64,000 nt of DNA from Polyangiaceae bacterium (GTDB taxonomy: Bacteria; Myxococcota_A; Polyangia; Polyangiales; Polyangiaceae): positions 1-64,000 of the forward strand of contig JAICTZ010000036.1 in NCBI GenBank assembly GCA_025936115.1. The letters run 5' to 3'. A program made the position numbers and the translations under genes. A model generated the notes under the pieces. The model searched no databases. It was not told the origin of the DNA and saw nothing but the letters and a program-made list of their open reading frames with translations. Shown piece by piece: positions 7,919 to 16,041 of this stretch. Positions within the stretch are counted from its first letter, which is position 1; every line of letters starts with the position of its first letter.

Positions 7919-9721
7919 TCACGGTGTCTTCGTGAAGAGATGACACCCGACGCAGCGCGGGCTTTCGGGGAAGTGCTGGTCGCGGTCTTTGTGGCACGTC
8001 ACGCATACGCTGCGAGCCATCGCTTTGGGGTCGTTGTGACCGCTGTGGCACTGGGTGCACGGCTGGTGTTTCGACTCGGCGTGCAGACCCGGCAGCTCGC
8101 TCGGTTTGTGGCAGCTCGCGCAGGCCGGAACGGCGGCGACGCCCTTCGGACCGTGCGGGCGATGACAGGTTTGGCAGCCGCTGCCGATTTGGCCGTGAGC
8201 GCTGTGCTGTTCGCTCTGGTGGCAGTCGGCGCAGGCTTTCAACGTGGGCAGGCCGGCATGCGGTTCGTGGCAGTTCGTGCACGCTTGGTGGCCGGTAGAT
8301 GCGGTCTGACGTTCTGTTTTATGGCAACTCGCGCACGCAGTGCCTTGCGCGCCGGAGTGCGGCTCGTGACAACCGATGCACTGCTTGTGACCTGCGTTGA
8401 CGAGGCCTGCTTCTTTGTGGTGACAACTCGAGCAGGCGACTTTGTCGACCTCAGGATGGTGGGGAAGGCCGGCGTGGCAATTGGTGCAGGCTTGATGGCC
8501 CTTGTTTGCGGCCGTCTCGTGGACGCGTTCGCTGTGGCAGTCGGAGCAAAGCGTCGTGCTCGCGAGCTCGAGGCCGAAGGCGTGCGGCTTGTGGCACTTC
8601 GTGCAGTCGGTGTTGCGGTGAGCGCCGTCATCGCTGTTCGCGATTTTGTGGCACGTCGTGCAGCTGCGGACGTCGACGGTCGCGGCGACGCGCGCGGGGT
8701 GCGGGTCGTGGCACGTGACGCACGCGCCTTGCTGCGCGGGATGATCGGAGTGCACGTCCTTGTGGCAGTTGGCGCACGCGCCGAACGCGCTCGCTTTGAC
8801 GTTGTGCGGCGAGTGGCAGTTGGTGCAGCCGTTGTGCGCGCCGATGCGGCCGCCGCCGATGACGTTCAGTCGTTCGTGGCAGGAGCGGCAGGCGACCGCT
8901 TGCTTGGCGTCGAAATCGTGAGGTTTGTGACAGCCCGTGCACGCCGTGTGACCTTTGTCGAAGAGCGCCGTCGCCGGGATGATGGGTTCGTGCGTGGCGT
9001 GGCACGCGGTGCAGGTGCCGAGCGCATCCTTGGCCGGGGCATGTCGATGCTCGTGGCACGTGGAGCAGACTTCGACGAGCGTCTTGCCGGCCGACGCGTG
9101 CGTGGTCGCGATGTCCTTATGGCAGCCGTCGCAGGGCGCCGACGTTGGCGCGCCTTCGTGCGGTTTGTGGCAGCTCAGGCACGGCTGCGTGCCGTGGACG
9201 ACGACGGCAGGGGTGTTGCCCTGCGCGGTCGCATGACAGCGTTTGCAGTCACTCGCTTCGTAAGATTCGATACCGAGCGCGAAGTTGCCGGCGCCGCCGT
9301 CCATGGGAACACGGGGCGGCGCGCCCTTGAGCATGGCCTCGTCGTGTTTGGTGCCCTCGAGCGTGAAAGCGTGACAGGTGGTGCAAACCGCCTTCGTTCC
9401 AGGGCCGAAGCGCCGCTCGGCTTCGGCGTGGGCGTGCTCGATACGGCCCTCCTTTTCGTGACAACTCACGCAGCGATCGGGCGTCACCGGGCCCATACCG
9501 CTCTCGGTCGGCGCGTGGCACTTGGTGCACTCGAGCTTGTTCTTGACGACGTGGATACGGTGTCCGGTCACCTCGCGCGCGACGGCGAACGCCTTGTCGA
9601 TGTAAACACCCTCGCCCCACTGACCCTTCTTCGAGGGTTCTTTGTCCGCGCACGCAGCGAGCACGGCGATGACGAGCATCGCGACGAGCGCCCACGTGGA
9701 AACGGCTTGCCGCTGCTCCAC
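7919..9721 (-). CDS. 27-heme c-type cytochrome lipoprotein
   Basis: 600 residues. The signal peptide ends in VLAAC followed by ADKEP, a clear lipobox. I count 27 CxxCH motifs, one per about 22 residues. Most lie in a repeating pattern of GHxxCxxCHxPH alternating with xACxxCHxxE, so nearby His residues can provide sixth ligands. No other domain is visible. The start is GTG 9721. This is the first gene of the minus-strand cytochrome operon and is divergent from the NapC-like gene (69 nt between starts). High heme density and lipidation fit a cell-surface electron wire or capacitor; this is inference. A long open frame on the opposite strand is a shadow of the Cys/His codon repetition. Confidence 0.9.
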   Translation of the reverse strand: MEQRQAVSTWALVAMLVIAVLAACADKEPSKKGQWGEGVYIDKAFAVAREVTGHRIHVVKNKLECTKCHAPTESGMGPVTPDRCVSCHEKEGRIEHAHAEAERRFGPGTKAVCTTCHAFTLEGTKHDEAMLKGAPPRVPMDGGAGNFALGIESYEASDCKRCHATAQGNTPAVVVHGTQPCLSCHKPHEGAPTSAPCDGCHKDIATTHASAGKTLVEVCSTCHEHRHAPAKDALGTCTACHATHEPIIPATALFDKGHTACTGCHKPHDFDAKQAVACRSCHERLNVIGGGRIGAHNGCTNCHSPHNVKASAFGACANCHKDVHSDHPAQQGACVTCHDPHPARVAATVDVRSCTTCHKIANSDDGAHRNTDCTKCHKPHAFGLELASTTLCSDCHSERVHETAANKGHQACTNCHAGLPHHPEVDKVACSSCHHKEAGLVNAGHKQCIGCHEPHSGAQGTACASCHKTERQTASTGHQACTNCHEPHAGLPTLKACADCHQSEQHSAHGQIGSGCQTCHRPHGPKGVAAVPACASCHKPSELPGLHAESKHQPCTQCHSGHNDPKAMARSVCVTCHKDRDQHFPESPRCVGCHLFTKTP

Positions 9722-9790
9722 GCGCCCATCCTAGTGCAGCGTGTCCCAAACTAGCGACGTACTTTACCGCTTGCCTGCGCGCGGCTTTCC

Positions 9791-10537
9791 TTGGAGTATC
9801 CCCGTGCCGTGCCTCATGCTGGCCCTTGGCTTGGCTACGTTGCGCTCGTCAGCGGGGCGATCGCTGCGAGCATTTTGCTCTATTTCTTGATCAAGCGGCC
9901 GCCGCTCGATCTGGGGATGAAACTCGCGCTCTTGCTCGGACTCGGCGTGTTTCCGGCCGTTTGCGCCGCGACGTCGACCGTCGCGGGCATGGAGCAGACC
10001 ACGCACCGCGAATTTTGTGGCTCCTGTCACACGATGGACGAGCACTTCGAGAACGCGACCGATCCTCATGCCCAGTCGCTGGCGGCTCGCCACACCAGAA
10101 ATCCCTTTTTCGGCGAAGAGAGCTGCTACGTCTGCCACGCCGATTACGGCATGTTCGGCTACGCCCTCACGAAGTTCGGGGGCATGAAGCACGTTTACTA
10201 TTACTATCTGGGCGGTTATCGGGGGATGACGAAAGACGAATCCCGGCGCGACGTCCATATCGCCAAGCCCTACGACAACACGAACTGCCGGCAGTGCCAC
10301 ACGACGACGGCGCACGTTTGGCGTTCAGTGCCCGATCACACCGCGCTGCAAAAAGAGCTCGCCGCAAACAAAGTGAGCTGCGCGAGCCCCGGCTGCCACG
10401 GCTTTGCCCATCCCTTCACGAAAGGTCCGAATGGGCTCGGGGCACTGCCGCCGGCGTCCTCGAGCGCCGCCCCGGCTGCCGCCGCGGATTTTGCGCCGAG
10501 CGCGTCCGGCCGACCGGCAACGGGACACGCGCCGTGA
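9791..10537 (+). CDS. NapC/NirT-like membrane-anchored tetraheme cytochrome
   Basis: 248 residues. Two N-terminal hydrophobic segments are visible (LGYVALVSGAIAASILLYFL and LALLLGLGVFPAVCAATSTV). They are followed by CGSCH, CYVCH, CRQCH and a CxxxxCH (CASPGCH), with the NapC-like context HREFCGSCHTMDEH. This family oxidises membrane quinol and passes electrons to periplasmic cytochromes (NapC, NrfH, CymA). The Ala/Pro-rich tail is extra. The start is uncertain: TTG 9791 gives the longest product, while GTG 9809 has GGAG 12 nt upstream. Its stop overlaps the next gene (GTGA). It is the likely electron entry point for the cluster. Confidence 0.85.
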   Translation: MEYPRAVPHAGPWLGYVALVSGAIAASILLYFLIKRPPLDLGMKLALLLGLGVFPAVCAATSTVAGMEQTTHREFCGSCHTMDEHFENATDPHAQSLAARHTRNPFFGEESCYVCHADYGMFGYALTKFGGMKHVYYYYLGGYRGMTKDESRRDVHIAKPYDNTNCRQCHTTTAHVWRSVPDHTALQKELAANKVSCASPGCHGFAHPFTKGPNGLGALPPASSSAAPAAAADFAPSASGRPATGHAP

Positions 10538-10842
10538 GCGTCTTTCACCGCGTTCGCGAGTGGGCGATCCATCGTTTGCGGCAGCGTTCGATCGTGTTCA
10601 CGGCGCGCGCTGCGTGTTGGGTGGCGCTCGTCGGCCTCGCGGTCATGTGCTCCTCCATCATCTATCCGATGCCGCTGCTCATCATTTTCGCGATGAGTGT
10701 CGGTCAGGTGATTGGCATCGTCGCAGTGCTGCTGTACTTGGTGTCCATCTTGGGAGATGTGATCCGCGGCAGTGATCACTCACCAGACGCTCCTGGCCCC
10801 GCGCGCAAATTTCGCGCGTCGGACGGGACCAACGCGCCATAA
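10534..10842 (+). CDS. small membrane protein coupled to NapC-like gene
   Basis: 102 residues, starting at GTG 10534 that overlaps the preceding TGA by three bases. It has a basic amphipathic N-terminus ([16 protein letters not shown]), two hydrophobic helices (about residues 27-48 and 52-74) and a polar tail. No heme motif and no recognised domain. Tight coupling suggests a subunit or assembly partner of the NapC-like quinol dehydrogenase. I do not recognise the family. Confidence 0.7.
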   Translation: MSVFHRVREWAIHRLRQRSIVFTARAACWVALVGLAVMCSSIIYPMPLLIIFAMSVGQVIGIVAVLLYLVSILGDVIRGSDHSPDAPGPARKFRASDGTNAP

Positions 10843-10964
10843 CTCGACACGATTTCCGGCGCCGCCGAGTGCACTCGAAGGTTGACGCTCGGAGTCTCGT
10901 CTGCGAGCATCCCGCCCGCGCTCGCTACTCGAAGCGCAGTGCTTGTCGGAATCGGAGGAAGCGC

Positions 10965-12350
10965 ATGAAGAAGTCTTGGGGCATGGCAATCGTTTTGGGC
11001 TTCGTTGTCCTCGGTTGCTCGGGTGAAGACGGCAAGCAAGGCGCCACTGGCCCCGCGGGTCCCAAGGGCGCGAAGGGCGATACCGGCGATACCGGTCCGG
11101 CAGGGCCGGTAGGCAAAACAGGACCTGCGGGACCCGAAGGTCCTGAAGGTCCTGAAGGCCCCGCGGGCCCGGCGGGCGAACCCGGCGGTGAAGCGGGTGC
11201 AGGCGGACAAGGAAACACGACCGTCCCCACGGGCACCTTGAACGCGAGCTGCATGATGCCGTGCCACACGTTCTCCGGCATCGTCGAACAATGGAAGACG
11301 AGCCGCCACTACGCGACCTACGTCGCGAACCTCGGCGGGGACGAAGCCGAATCCTGGACGGGACCCAAGGCTTGCGGCAACTGCCACGCCGTCGACGGTG
11401 TGCAGCAGCGGACCACCGGTAACGTCGCGTACAACAACGCCACGGGCTCCGAGGATCCGGAACACGGGCAGCTGAACTACAAAGACTCCGTCTCGGGCAA
11501 GGTGAGCGAGACTACGTACGCAGGTCAAGCGACCGTGGCTCAGGTCGGCTGCGCCACGTGCCACGACAATTCACTGGAGCATGATCCGCACGTGACCGGG
11601 GCTGACTACGCCAGGGGCGATTTCCCGCTGCGAGTCCCCTCGGATACGGACGACTACGTCCTCATCGAAAAGAGCTCCGCCGTTGGTACGGTCGACGGCA
11701 CGGCGATCAAGTACACCGCAGGCAACGCCTGCATGTGGTGCCACAAATCGCGCAAGGACGTGACGAACTACATCCTCGCGGGTGACACCAGCAATAACAT
11801 CACGAGCAACACCTGGGGCCCGCACGAGGGGCCCGCCGCCGACGTCTACTCGGGCAAGGGCGGCTACGAGTGGTCCGCTCAAGGGGACTACAGCAACTCC
11901 TCGCATCAGGGCTTTTCGAACGGCTGCGTGCGGTGCCACATGCCCCCCGTCGCGGACAACATGAACATCGGTGATCACTCGTTTTATCCGCAGCTCCAAG
12001 TCTGCACGACGTGCCATGCCGGCGCGAAAAGCTTCGACGTCTCTGGCGGACAGACCTACATCAAGCAAAGCCTGCAAAAGCTGCGCGTCTTGCTGAACAC
12101 GGACGGGCTCCTCACGCGCGACGGCACGAACCCGCTGAATTCCACCGATCTCAACGATCAAAACTGGAACCAGGACAACGCGCTGCCGAAGAGCGGCGTC
12201 TCGGCCGATCACGCGGGCGCCCTGTACAACTACTTCTTGATCGCGCGCGCCTCGGGCTACGGCGTTCACAACCCGAACTACGCGAAGGATCTGCTCTTCG
12301 ATTCAGTCGCCAAGATGGGCGGCAGCACGAGCGGTATGGTGCGGCCCTAG
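10965..12350 (+). CDS. collagen-like lipoprotein multiheme cytochrome
   Basis: 461 residues. The signal peptide ends in VVLGC (lipobox, Cys18). It is followed directly by about 19 Gly-X-Y triplets (residues about 20-76, e.g. [19 protein letters not shown]), a collagen-like stalk. The C-terminal domain carries five CxxCH motifs (CGNCH, CATCH, CMWCH, CVRCH, CTTCH) and one unusual CMMPCH with three residues between the cysteines. The tail [15 protein letters not shown] resembles the end of other decaheme-type cytochromes. ATG 10965 is supported by GGAGGA five nt upstream. The upstream in-frame extension has no signal peptide and is rejected. Expected on the cell surface, with the heme head held away from the membrane by the stalk. 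Confidence 0.88.
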   Translation: MKKSWGMAIVLGFVVLGCSGEDGKQGATGPAGPKGAKGDTGDTGPAGPVGKTGPAGPEGPEGPEGPAGPAGEPGGEAGAGGQGNTTVPTGTLNASCMMPCHTFSGIVEQWKTSRHYATYVANLGGDEAESWTGPKACGNCHAVDGVQQRTTGNVAYNNATGSEDPEHGQLNYKDSVSGKVSETTYAGQATVAQVGCATCHDNSLEHDPHVTGADYARGDFPLRVPSDTDDYVLIEKSSAVGTVDGTAIKYTAGNACMWCHKSRKDVTNYILAGDTSNNITSNTWGPHEGPAADVYSGKGGYEWSAQGDYSNSSHQGFSNGCVRCHMPPVADNMNIGDHSFYPQLQVCTTCHAGAKSFDVSGGQTYIKQSLQKLRVLLNTDGLLTRDGTNPLNSTDLNDQNWNQDNALPKSGVSADHAGALYNYFLIARASGYGVHNPNYAKDLLFDSVAKMGGSTSGMVRP

Positions 12351-12546
12351 ACGGGCTTTCACCGCCTCGGTCGCCTGCTGACCCGCACGGGGCGCGCGCC
12401 ATGGAGCGCGCGCTCGACGAGGATGCGCCGCCACGCCCGATATCTCGCTGAGTGCTCGCTCGTGTCGTGAGCTTCTGCGCCGCGTGCTGCGTCCGGAGGG
12501 CAACTTCGTGGTAGTGACGACGCCCCGAGTTGCTGGAGGTACGAGC

Positions 12547-13413
12547 GTGGCCAAGAAGGACAAGAAGAAGCACAAGAATCAGCGCCACGAAAACGGGCAG
12601 GTCGAGCCGCTCGTGGCGAGCCCGTCGAGCGCGCCGGCGAACTTCGGACGTAAGGAGTACGACGCGGAGCTGAAGAAGCTCCACGTCGAGCTCGTGCGCC
12701 TGCAGCGCTGGGTCGTGCACCGCGGGCTCAAAGTGTGCATCGTGTTCGAGGGGCGCGACGGCGCCGGTAAGGGCGGCACGATCAAGGCGCTCAGCGAGCG
12801 CGTGAGTCCGCGCGTATTTCGCGTCGTCGCGTTGCCTTCGCCGACGGAGCGCGAAAAGAGCCAGATGTACGTGCAGCGCTACGTGCCGCACCTGCCGGCC
12901 GCGGGAGAAATCGTGATTTTCGACCGCAGTTGGTACAACCGCGCTGGGGTCGAACGCGTGATGGGCTTCTGCTCGGACAAGGAAGTGCGCTGGTTCTTAC
13001 AGACCGTGCCGCAGTTCGAGTTCGCGATGGTCAAATCCGGCATCATCCTGCTCAAGTACTGGCTCGAGGTGAGCCCGGAGGAGCAGGAGCGGCGGCTCAA
13101 GGCGCGCATCGACGACGGCCGCAAGATCTGGAAGCTCTCGCCCATGGATCTGAAGTCGTTCGATCGCTGGGACGACTACACTGAGGCGCGCGACGACATG
13201 TTCCAGGTGAGCGACACGGAGTGGGCGCCCTGGTTCGTCGCCCGCTCCGAGGACAAGAAGCGCGTGCGGCTCAACGTGATCTCCCACATCCTTTCGCGCG
13301 TCCCGTACGAGAGCGTGCCGGAAGACGACGAGCGCATCGAGCTGCCAGCGCGCAAAATCGGCCGTCACGCGCCGAAGGACTTGCCGCTCAAGTACGTGCC
13401 GGAACGCTTCTGA
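12547..13413 (+). CDS. ppk2: polyphosphate kinase 2 family
   Basis: 288 residues. PPK2 enzymes transfer phosphate between polyphosphate and nucleotides in the cytoplasm. Walker A is FEGRDGAGKGGT (about residues 68-79). The Walker B/lid region is IVIFDRSWYNRAGVERVMGF. The typical C-terminal SFDRWDDYTEARDDMF and WFVARSEDKKRVRLN follow. The N-terminus is Lys-rich. The start at GTG 12547 is set by GGAGGT seven nt upstream. It is a stand-alone gene 196 nt after the collagen-like cytochrome and convergent with the AI-2E permease gene. Confidence 0.92.
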   Translation: MAKKDKKKHKNQRHENGQVEPLVASPSSAPANFGRKEYDAELKKLHVELVRLQRWVVHRGLKVCIVFEGRDGAGKGGTIKALSERVSPRVFRVVALPSPTEREKSQMYVQRYVPHLPAAGEIVIFDRSWYNRAGVERVMGFCSDKEVRWFLQTVPQFEFAMVKSGIILLKYWLEVSPEEQERRLKARIDDGRKIWKLSPMDLKSFDRWDDYTEARDDMFQVSDTEWAPWFVARSEDKKRVRLNVISHILSRVPYESVPEDDERIELPARKIGRHAPKDLPLKYVPERF

Positions 13414-13458
13414 CGAGGAGCACGACGCGGAACGGCACGTCCGCGCTGCGACGCCGCC

Positions 13459-14565
13459 TTACTTGACGGCGTCTGCCGTGATGCTCGGCAGCTCCACGGG
13501 CGGCGTGCTCGCGTCCGGCTCGTTGCGCACCCAGGCGGCAAAGAGCTCGTAGCCGACCGCGAGCACGACGGAGCCGACGAAGAGCCCGATGATGCCCGAG
13601 CTCAACATGCCGCCGATGGCGCCGATGACGATCACGAGCATCGGTACACCGGCGCCGCGCCCGAGCACGAGGGGTTTCACGACGTTGTCGATGAGTCCCA
13701 CGACGACCGCCCACACCAAAAATCCAATCGCGACCGGCTTGCTCGCGGTCGCGAACAGGTAAATCACGACCGGTACGAGCACGAGCGCGGAAGGCAACTG
13801 CGCCACGGCCAGGATCAAGAGCACGAGCGCCCAAGCGCCGGCCCCCGGCACGCCCGCCACGGACATGCCGAGCCACGCGAGCGCGGCTTGCAACACCGCC
13901 ACGCCGAGCACGCCTTTCGCGACGGCACGCACCGTGGCGCTCGCGAGCGTCAAGATGTTCTCGCCGCGATGCGGCGCGATGCGGTTGAGCACCGGCAAGA
14001 GGGCGCCGACACTCGTGTCCGCCTTGACGAGGAACGCGATCGCGAGCGCGACGGCGAACAGCGATTGCAGGAGCGCGAGCGAAATCCCGCCGAGCGACTT
14101 GACGAGCCAGCGCCCCGCGTCGCGCAGCTGCGGCAAGTACGCTTCGACCACGGATTGCGGCGTGTGCACGGACTTCGTCCAGAAGGCGTAGAGCTTCGGC
14201 CCGATGATCGGCCAGCCGGCGACGTCGGCGCGCGGCGCCGGCAGCTTGAGCTCGCCTTGCGTCCACTGCTTGCCCACGCCAATCACGAAATCCGCGACCG
14301 AATCGAAGAAGAGCCAGGCAGGCGTCACGATCACGGCGAGCGCGACCACGCCGAAGCAGGCCGCGCCGAGCGATCGACGGCGTGGAAAGAGCCGCACGAC
14401 GAGCGGGTAGGCCGCCGTGGCGATGATGCCGCCCCACAGGATCGGCACGAGGAACGGCAAGACTATTTGCGCGCACCAGGCGAGCCAGCCGCCGAGCAGT
14501 ACGACGCGAATCGTCGCGGCAGTGACCTTGCCGAGAAAAGCTTGGTCGTCCGTGTCGCGATGCAT
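13459..14565 (-). CDS. AI-2E family transporter (YdiK/PerM-like)
   Basis: 368 residues with about seven to eight transmembrane helices. These are two near the N-terminus, a long soluble insert (about 95-150), and a hydrophobic second half with the family signatures IDNVVKPLVLGRG and GAIGGMLSSGIIGLFVGSVVLAVGYEL. This is the PF01594 permease family. Substrates are mostly unproven and the AI-2 name reflects E. coli TqsA only. The gene is 20 nt downstream of the RND outer-membrane factor on the same strand, so it may be the last gene of that transcript. Confidence 0.9.
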   Translation of the reverse strand: MHRDTDDQAFLGKVTAATIRVVLLGGWLAWCAQIVLPFLVPILWGGIIATAAYPLVVRLFPRRRSLGAACFGVVALAVIVTPAWLFFDSVADFVIGVGKQWTQGELKLPAPRADVAGWPIIGPKLYAFWTKSVHTPQSVVEAYLPQLRDAGRWLVKSLGGISLALLQSLFAVALAIAFLVKADTSVGALLPVLNRIAPHRGENILTLASATVRAVAKGVLGVAVLQAALAWLGMSVAGVPGAGAWALVLLILAVAQLPSALVLVPVVIYLFATASKPVAIGFLVWAVVVGLIDNVVKPLVLGRGAGVPMLVIVIGAIGGMLSSGIIGLFVGSVVLAVGYELFAAWVRNEPDASTPPVELPSITADAVK

Positions 14566-14585
14566 GGCGGGGCGCCGGAGGCCGT

Positions 14586-16040
14586 TCAGCCCGGGCTCTT
14601 CGGTGGGTTTTTTTGTGCGGCTGCGGCGTCTTCCGCCGCTTTGCCCGTGGGCCAGCCGCCGCCGAGCGCTTTGTACAAGCGCACGAGGGATTTCGAGTGT
14701 TCCGTCGTGGCACTCGCTTCGTCGAGCTCGGCCGTGAAGAGCGAGCGCTGCGCGTCGAGCACCTCGAGGTACTCGCTCACACCGCCGCGGTAGCGCATGT
14801 CGGCGAGCTCGAGCACGCGCTGCTGCGCCGTGACGCGGGCCTTTTGCGCGGTGCTCTCCTCGCCGTTCTTACGCAAGCTCACGAGGGCGTCTTCCACTTC
14901 GCGCAGCGCCTGAAGCAGCGTCTTTTCGTACGAGTAGAGCGATTGCCGATTTTGCGACTCGCGCATCTCCACGCGAGCTCGGTTCTTACCGGCGTTGAAA
15001 AGCGGCTGCAAAAGGCCTGCAAACACACGCCAGGTTTGGCTCGCCGGATCGAGGAAGCTGCTGAGATCGGTGCTCGCGAGGCCGTAGGACGCCGTGAGGG
15101 TGATCTGCGGGTAGAGCATCGCCTTGGCTTCGCCGATTTGAGCGTTGGTCGACATGAGCTCCATCTCGGCGCGCCGGACGTCGGGGCGGCGCTCGAGCAG
15201 CCGGGCGGGTAGATCCGCCGGCACTTGCGGCGGGACGGGCGGGTCTTCCGTCGCGGTGCCGCGCACGACGGCCTCGGGGTTGTGGCCGAGCAAGAACGAG
15301 ATCTCGTTTTCTTTCTGCACGGCGAGCTTCTCGAGGTTGAACGAGAGCGCTTCGACGCGGTGGAGCTCCGCTTCGGCTTGGCGCCAGTCGACTTCGTGCG
15401 TCACGGCGCCTTCGAAGCGCGTCTTCGAGTATTCGACGCTCTCTTTGCGTGAAGCGATGGTGCGCTGCGCGATCGCGAGACTGCGATCGAGGCCGCGCAA
15501 GTCCAGGTACGCGGTCGCGACGTCGGCGACGAGCGCCATCGCGACGGCGCGGCGCGATTCTTCGCTCGCGAGCAGGAGCGCGCGTTGCGCTTCGTTCGCG
15601 CGCCGGATGCGCCCGAAAAAGTCGAGCTCCCACGAGAGATCGAGCGTCGCGATGCCGAGGCCCGTCGTGGTCGTGTTCTCGTCGGGCAGGTGAGTGAGCG
15701 AGCCCTTGCTCGGATGCAGCGCGCCGAGGTCGAGATCCGCGGCGAGCTTCGGATACAGGTCCGCCTTGCTGATACCGAGCGCGGCGCGCATCTCCTCGAT
15801 GCGCTCGACCGCGATCTTCAAATCGCGGTTTTCCTGGAGCGCGATTTGGATCAGCCGCTTCAGCTGCGGATCCTGGAACAGATCCCACCACGGCACGTTG
15901 GCGATCGACGCGCCGGGCACGGCCGCCGGATCGCGCCACTTGGTCGGCATTGCGACCTCGGGACGCTTGTAGTCGGGACCCACGGCGCAGGCCGCGCTCA
16001 CCAAGGCGAAAGCTGCGAGACGGAACGAACGCGAGAGCAT
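14586..16040 (-). CDS. RND efflux outer-membrane lipoprotein (NodT/OprM type)
   Basis: 484 residues. The signal ends in LVSAAC and continues AVGPDYKRPEV, the standard OprM-type N-terminus (lipobox plus GPDYKRP). Two long coiled-coil/barrel repeats follow, with typical motifs DLSWELDFFGRIRRANEAQRA, LLERRPDVRRAEMEL and SEYLEVLDAQRSLF. It forms the trimeric exit duct of a tripartite efflux pump. ATG 16040 is chosen because it gives the signal peptide; 22 upstream in-frame residues are implausible. One nt separates it from the permease stop. Confidence 0.95.
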   Translation of the reverse strand: MLSRSFRLAAFALVSAACAVGPDYKRPEVAMPTKWRDPAAVPGASIANVPWWDLFQDPQLKRLIQIALQENRDLKIAVERIEEMRAALGISKADLYPKLAADLDLGALHPSKGSLTHLPDENTTTTGLGIATLDLSWELDFFGRIRRANEAQRALLLASEESRRAVAMALVADVATAYLDLRGLDRSLAIAQRTIASRKESVEYSKTRFEGAVTHEVDWRQAEAELHRVEALSFNLEKLAVQKENEISFLLGHNPEAVVRGTATEDPPVPPQVPADLPARLLERRPDVRRAEMELMSTNAQIGEAKAMLYPQITLTASYGLASTDLSSFLDPASQTWRVFAGLLQPLFNAGKNRARVEMRESQNRQSLYSYEKTLLQALREVEDALVSLRKNGEESTAQKARVTAQQRVLELADMRYRGGVSEYLEVLDAQRSLFTAELDEASATTEHSKSLVRLYKALGGGWPTGKAAEDAAAAQKNPPKSPG

Positions 16041-16041
16041 G

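Noticed and set aside
6869-9754. 961-residue open frame on the plus strand over the barrel and 27-heme genes
   Set aside because: It is Val/Ala/Arg-rich with no domain and mirrors the Cys/His codon repeats of the opposite strand. The minus strand has signal peptides, lipobox and 27 CxxCH motifs.
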